Assembly (NCBI GenBank): GCA_009784095.1
Contig: WRDL01000068.1
Span: 1-7,736 of the forward strand
Direction of reading: 5' to 3'
DNA: 7,736 nucleotides
Source of the DNA: Coriobacteriia bacterium
GTDB taxonomy: Bacteria > Actinomycetota > Coriobacteriia > WRKU01
In this document: piece after piece, positions 6,229 through 7,736 of the stretch
How the letters are laid out: every line of letters starts with the position of its first letter
Position numbering within the stretch: the stretch's first letter is position 1
Position numbers and translations under genes: made by a program
Notes under the pieces: generated by a model
What the model was told of the DNA's origin: nothing
Seen by the model: only the letters and a program-made list of their open reading frames with translations
The model's database searches: none

Positions 6229-7171
6229 GTTCTCTTTTCCCAGCGCCAACCCCGGCTCGAGCGTCTACGCGTTTCGAATGGAGCCGACAGGCGAGGTGCG
6301 TGGTGTCATACAGATCGCCCACGGTATGGCTGAGCGGATCAGCAGGTATTTCGACTTCGCACAATTCTTAGTCGAGCAGGGCTTCGTCGTGGTCGGCAAC
6401 GATCACCTCGGTCACGGAAGGACGAAGGCAGACAACGAGGGATACGGCTTCTTCGGACCATTCCAAGGGCGCAACCTCCTGGTAGCCGATATGTATCAGC
6501 TCACCGAACTCACGCGTGAGCTCTATCCCGATGCGCCCTACTTCGTGCTCGGTCACTCCATGGGCTCATTCCTCCTCCGCGAATACCTCACCTTACACGG
6601 TGATGAACTGGCCGGTGCCATCATCATGGGGACCGGCAACCCTTCTGCGACCACGCTGAGCTTGGGGCTGGGACTTTCACGCTTCATCGGCGCGCTGCGC
6701 GGAGATCGCTATCGCTCACCGATGATCGCCAATATGGTCGATGGGACCTATAATCGCAAGATCGCCGACGCGAGGACCCCATTCGATTGGTTGACGAAGG
6801 TATCGAGTGTGGTCGACGCCTATAACAAGGATGAGAGTACCGGTTTTCGCTTCACGATGAACGGCTTCGAGCACTTTTTCATCAACATCATCTACGCGGT
6901 CAGCGATAAAGCGTTCGCGCGTACACCCAAGGACCTTCCGATCCTGGTCGTAAGCGGTGAGCAGGATCCGGTCGGCGCATACGGCAAACAGGTCGTCGAG
7001 GTCGTCGAGAAGTATAAGGCGGCTGGTGTCGAGGATGTGACGCTGATACTGTATCCCGATGATCGCCACGAGATACTTAACGAGACCGACAGATTGACGG
7101 TCTATCACGATATTTTGAACTGGTTGAACCAATATGTGATTGCCGAGGATGCCACGAAGGTACTTGCCTAA
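6221..7171 (+). CDS. Serine alpha/beta hydrolase, monoacylglycerol lipase/lysophospholipase type
   Basis: A 316-residue alpha/beta-fold hydrolase of the Hydrolase_4 (serine aminopeptidase S33-like) group, expected to cleave an ester bond in a small acylglycerol or lysophospholipid. The oxyanion segment IAHGMAERISRY (32-43) is typical of lysophospholipase and monoglyceride lipase relatives. The nucleophile is S113 in GHSMGS, the acid is probably D249 in SGEQDPVG, and the base is H283 in DDRHEILNE. A lid-like region separates the nucleophile from the acid. There is no signal peptide or lipobox, so it is probably cytoplasmic. The GTG start overlaps the ppk1 stop by 8 bases and has a good GGAGG site. 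glpK follows 56 bases downstream, which makes glycerol release from monoacylglycerol a sensible, but inferred, role. The exact substrate is unknown. Confidence 0.9.
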   Translation: MTEFSFPSANPGSSVYAFRMEPTGEVRGVIQIAHGMAERISRYFDFAQFLVEQGFVVVGNDHLGHGRTKADNEGYGFFGPFQGRNLLVADMYQLTELTRELYPDAPYFVLGHSMGSFLLREYLTLHGDELAGAIIMGTGNPSATTLSLGLGLSRFIGALRGDRYRSPMIANMVDGTYNRKIADARTPFDWLTKVSSVVDAYNKDESTGFRFTMNGFEHFFINIIYAVSDKAFARTPKDLPILVVSGEQDPVGAYGKQVVEVVEKYKAAGVEDVTLILYPDDRHEILNETDRLTVYHDILNWLNQYVIAEDATKVLA

Positions 7172-7172
7172 G

Positions 7173-7183
7173 TATGCTACGCT
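7173..7183 (+). promoter_or_regulatory. Weak candidate extended -10 upstream of glpK
   Basis: TATGCTACGCT contains TGC-TACGCT, an extended -10 pattern, about 45 bases before the glpK ATG. No convincing -35 is present. There is no terminator between the hydrolase and glpK, so read-through is at least as likely as a separate promoter. Confidence 0.2.
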
Positions 7184-7227
7184 AGGACAAATTGCTGGCT
7201 GGGGATAACTCACAAGAGGGGAAAGAA

Positions 7228-7736
7228 ATGGACTACATCGCAGTTTTCGACCAAGGGACCACCAGTTCTCGTTGTGTGATATTTAACAGTGATGCCAAGG
7301 TGATCTCACACGCCTCTGAAGAGATCAAGCGCTTCTTTCCACGTCCCGGTTGGGTCGAGCAGGACGCGATGGAGATATGGTCATCACAGTTCGGTATGTA
7401 TACGAAGGCCCTTGCAAAGGCGCAATTGACACCTCACGAGATCTCAGCGATCGGTATCACCAATCAACGTGAGACGACCGTGGTGTGGGATAAGAACACC
7501 GGCGAGCCGATCTGTCTCGCTCCGGTATGGCAATGTCGCCGGGGCGCCAAGCTCGTCGACGAGTGGGTCGCAGCAGGACACAGTACGATGATCCACCAAA
7601 AGACCGGTCTGATCCCGGATGCCTATTTCAGCGCAAGCAAGCTGCGGTGGATCCTCGATAACGTAGAGGGTGCGCGGGCGGGCGCCGAGGCGGGTGACTA
7701 CCTTTTTGGCACCGTCGATTCGTGGTTGATATGGAA
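7228..7736 (+). CDS. glpK: Glycerol kinase, 5' part (right edge cuts it)
   Basis: The first 169 residues of an enzyme that phosphorylates glycerol to sn-glycerol 3-phosphate with ATP, in the cytoplasm (FGGY sugar kinase family, usually about 500 residues). The start ATG at 7228 has an AGAGGGG ribosome site (7215-7221) six bases upstream. The N-terminal phosphate loop DQGTTSSR (8-15), PGWVEQD (40-46), the glycerol-binding R81-E82 pair in TNQRETT, VWQCRR (100-105) and the substrate-side tyrosine Y133 in DAYFSA all match known GlpK, as does the GTVDSWLIW segment at the edge. The catalytic aspartate and the C-terminal domain lie outside the window. One family variant is visible: VWQCRRGA in place of the common VWQCRRTA. 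The frame is intact to the edge. It follows the hydrolase by 56 bases on the same strand. Confidence 0.97.
   Translation, partial: MDYIAVFDQGTTSSRCVIFNSDAKVISHASEEIKRFFPRPGWVEQDAMEIWSSQFGMYTKALAKAQLTPHEISAIGITNQRETTVVWDKNTGEPICLAPVWQCRRGAKLVDEWVAAGHSTMIHQKTGLIPDAYFSASKLRWILDNVEGARAGAEAGDYLFGTVDSWLIW

Overview
The window is bacterial chromosome, most likely from an actinobacterium. My best guess is the class Coriobacteriia. I infer this from protein character (EF-G2 type factor, short Ppx, long PPK1, GlpK variant), GC of about 55-60% in the core genes, and strong AGGAGG-type ribosome sites. No rRNA or other marker gene is present to confirm it.

Layout. Positions 1-542 carry two unrecognised minus-strand genes in AT-richer DNA: a partial gene cut by the left edge and a complete 129-residue gene. 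Sampled lines there are about 32-48% GC against 58% in a ppk1 line. Positions 543-916 have no gene I can support. They hold a likely promoter region with a LexA/SOS-box-like palindrome, a GC-rich structured stretch, and the terminator of the next gene. Positions 917-2986 (minus strand) encode an EF-G-like translational GTPase of the EF-G2 type. The 2987-3143 gap separates two divergent transcription units and contains a 9-bp dyad that could be an operator.

The plus strand then carries a compact run: ppx (exopolyphosphatase), ppk1 (polyphosphate kinase), a serine alpha/beta hydrolase of the monoacylglycerol lipase/lysophospholipase type, and, after 56 bases, glpK (glycerol kinase, cut by the right edge). 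The first three overlap by exactly 8 bases at each junction, so they are very likely co-transcribed and translationally coupled. Functionally, ppk1 and ppx make and degrade polyphosphate. The hydrolase could release glycerol from acylglycerols, and GlpK would phosphorylate that glycerol.

The core genes are well-known families. The parts least explained by known families are the left-edge accessory segment with its possible SOS control, the non-canonical GTPase active site of the EF-G2 protein, and the dyad between the divergent units. I see no CRISPR array, tRNA, rRNA, insertion sequence or convincing new multi-gene system.
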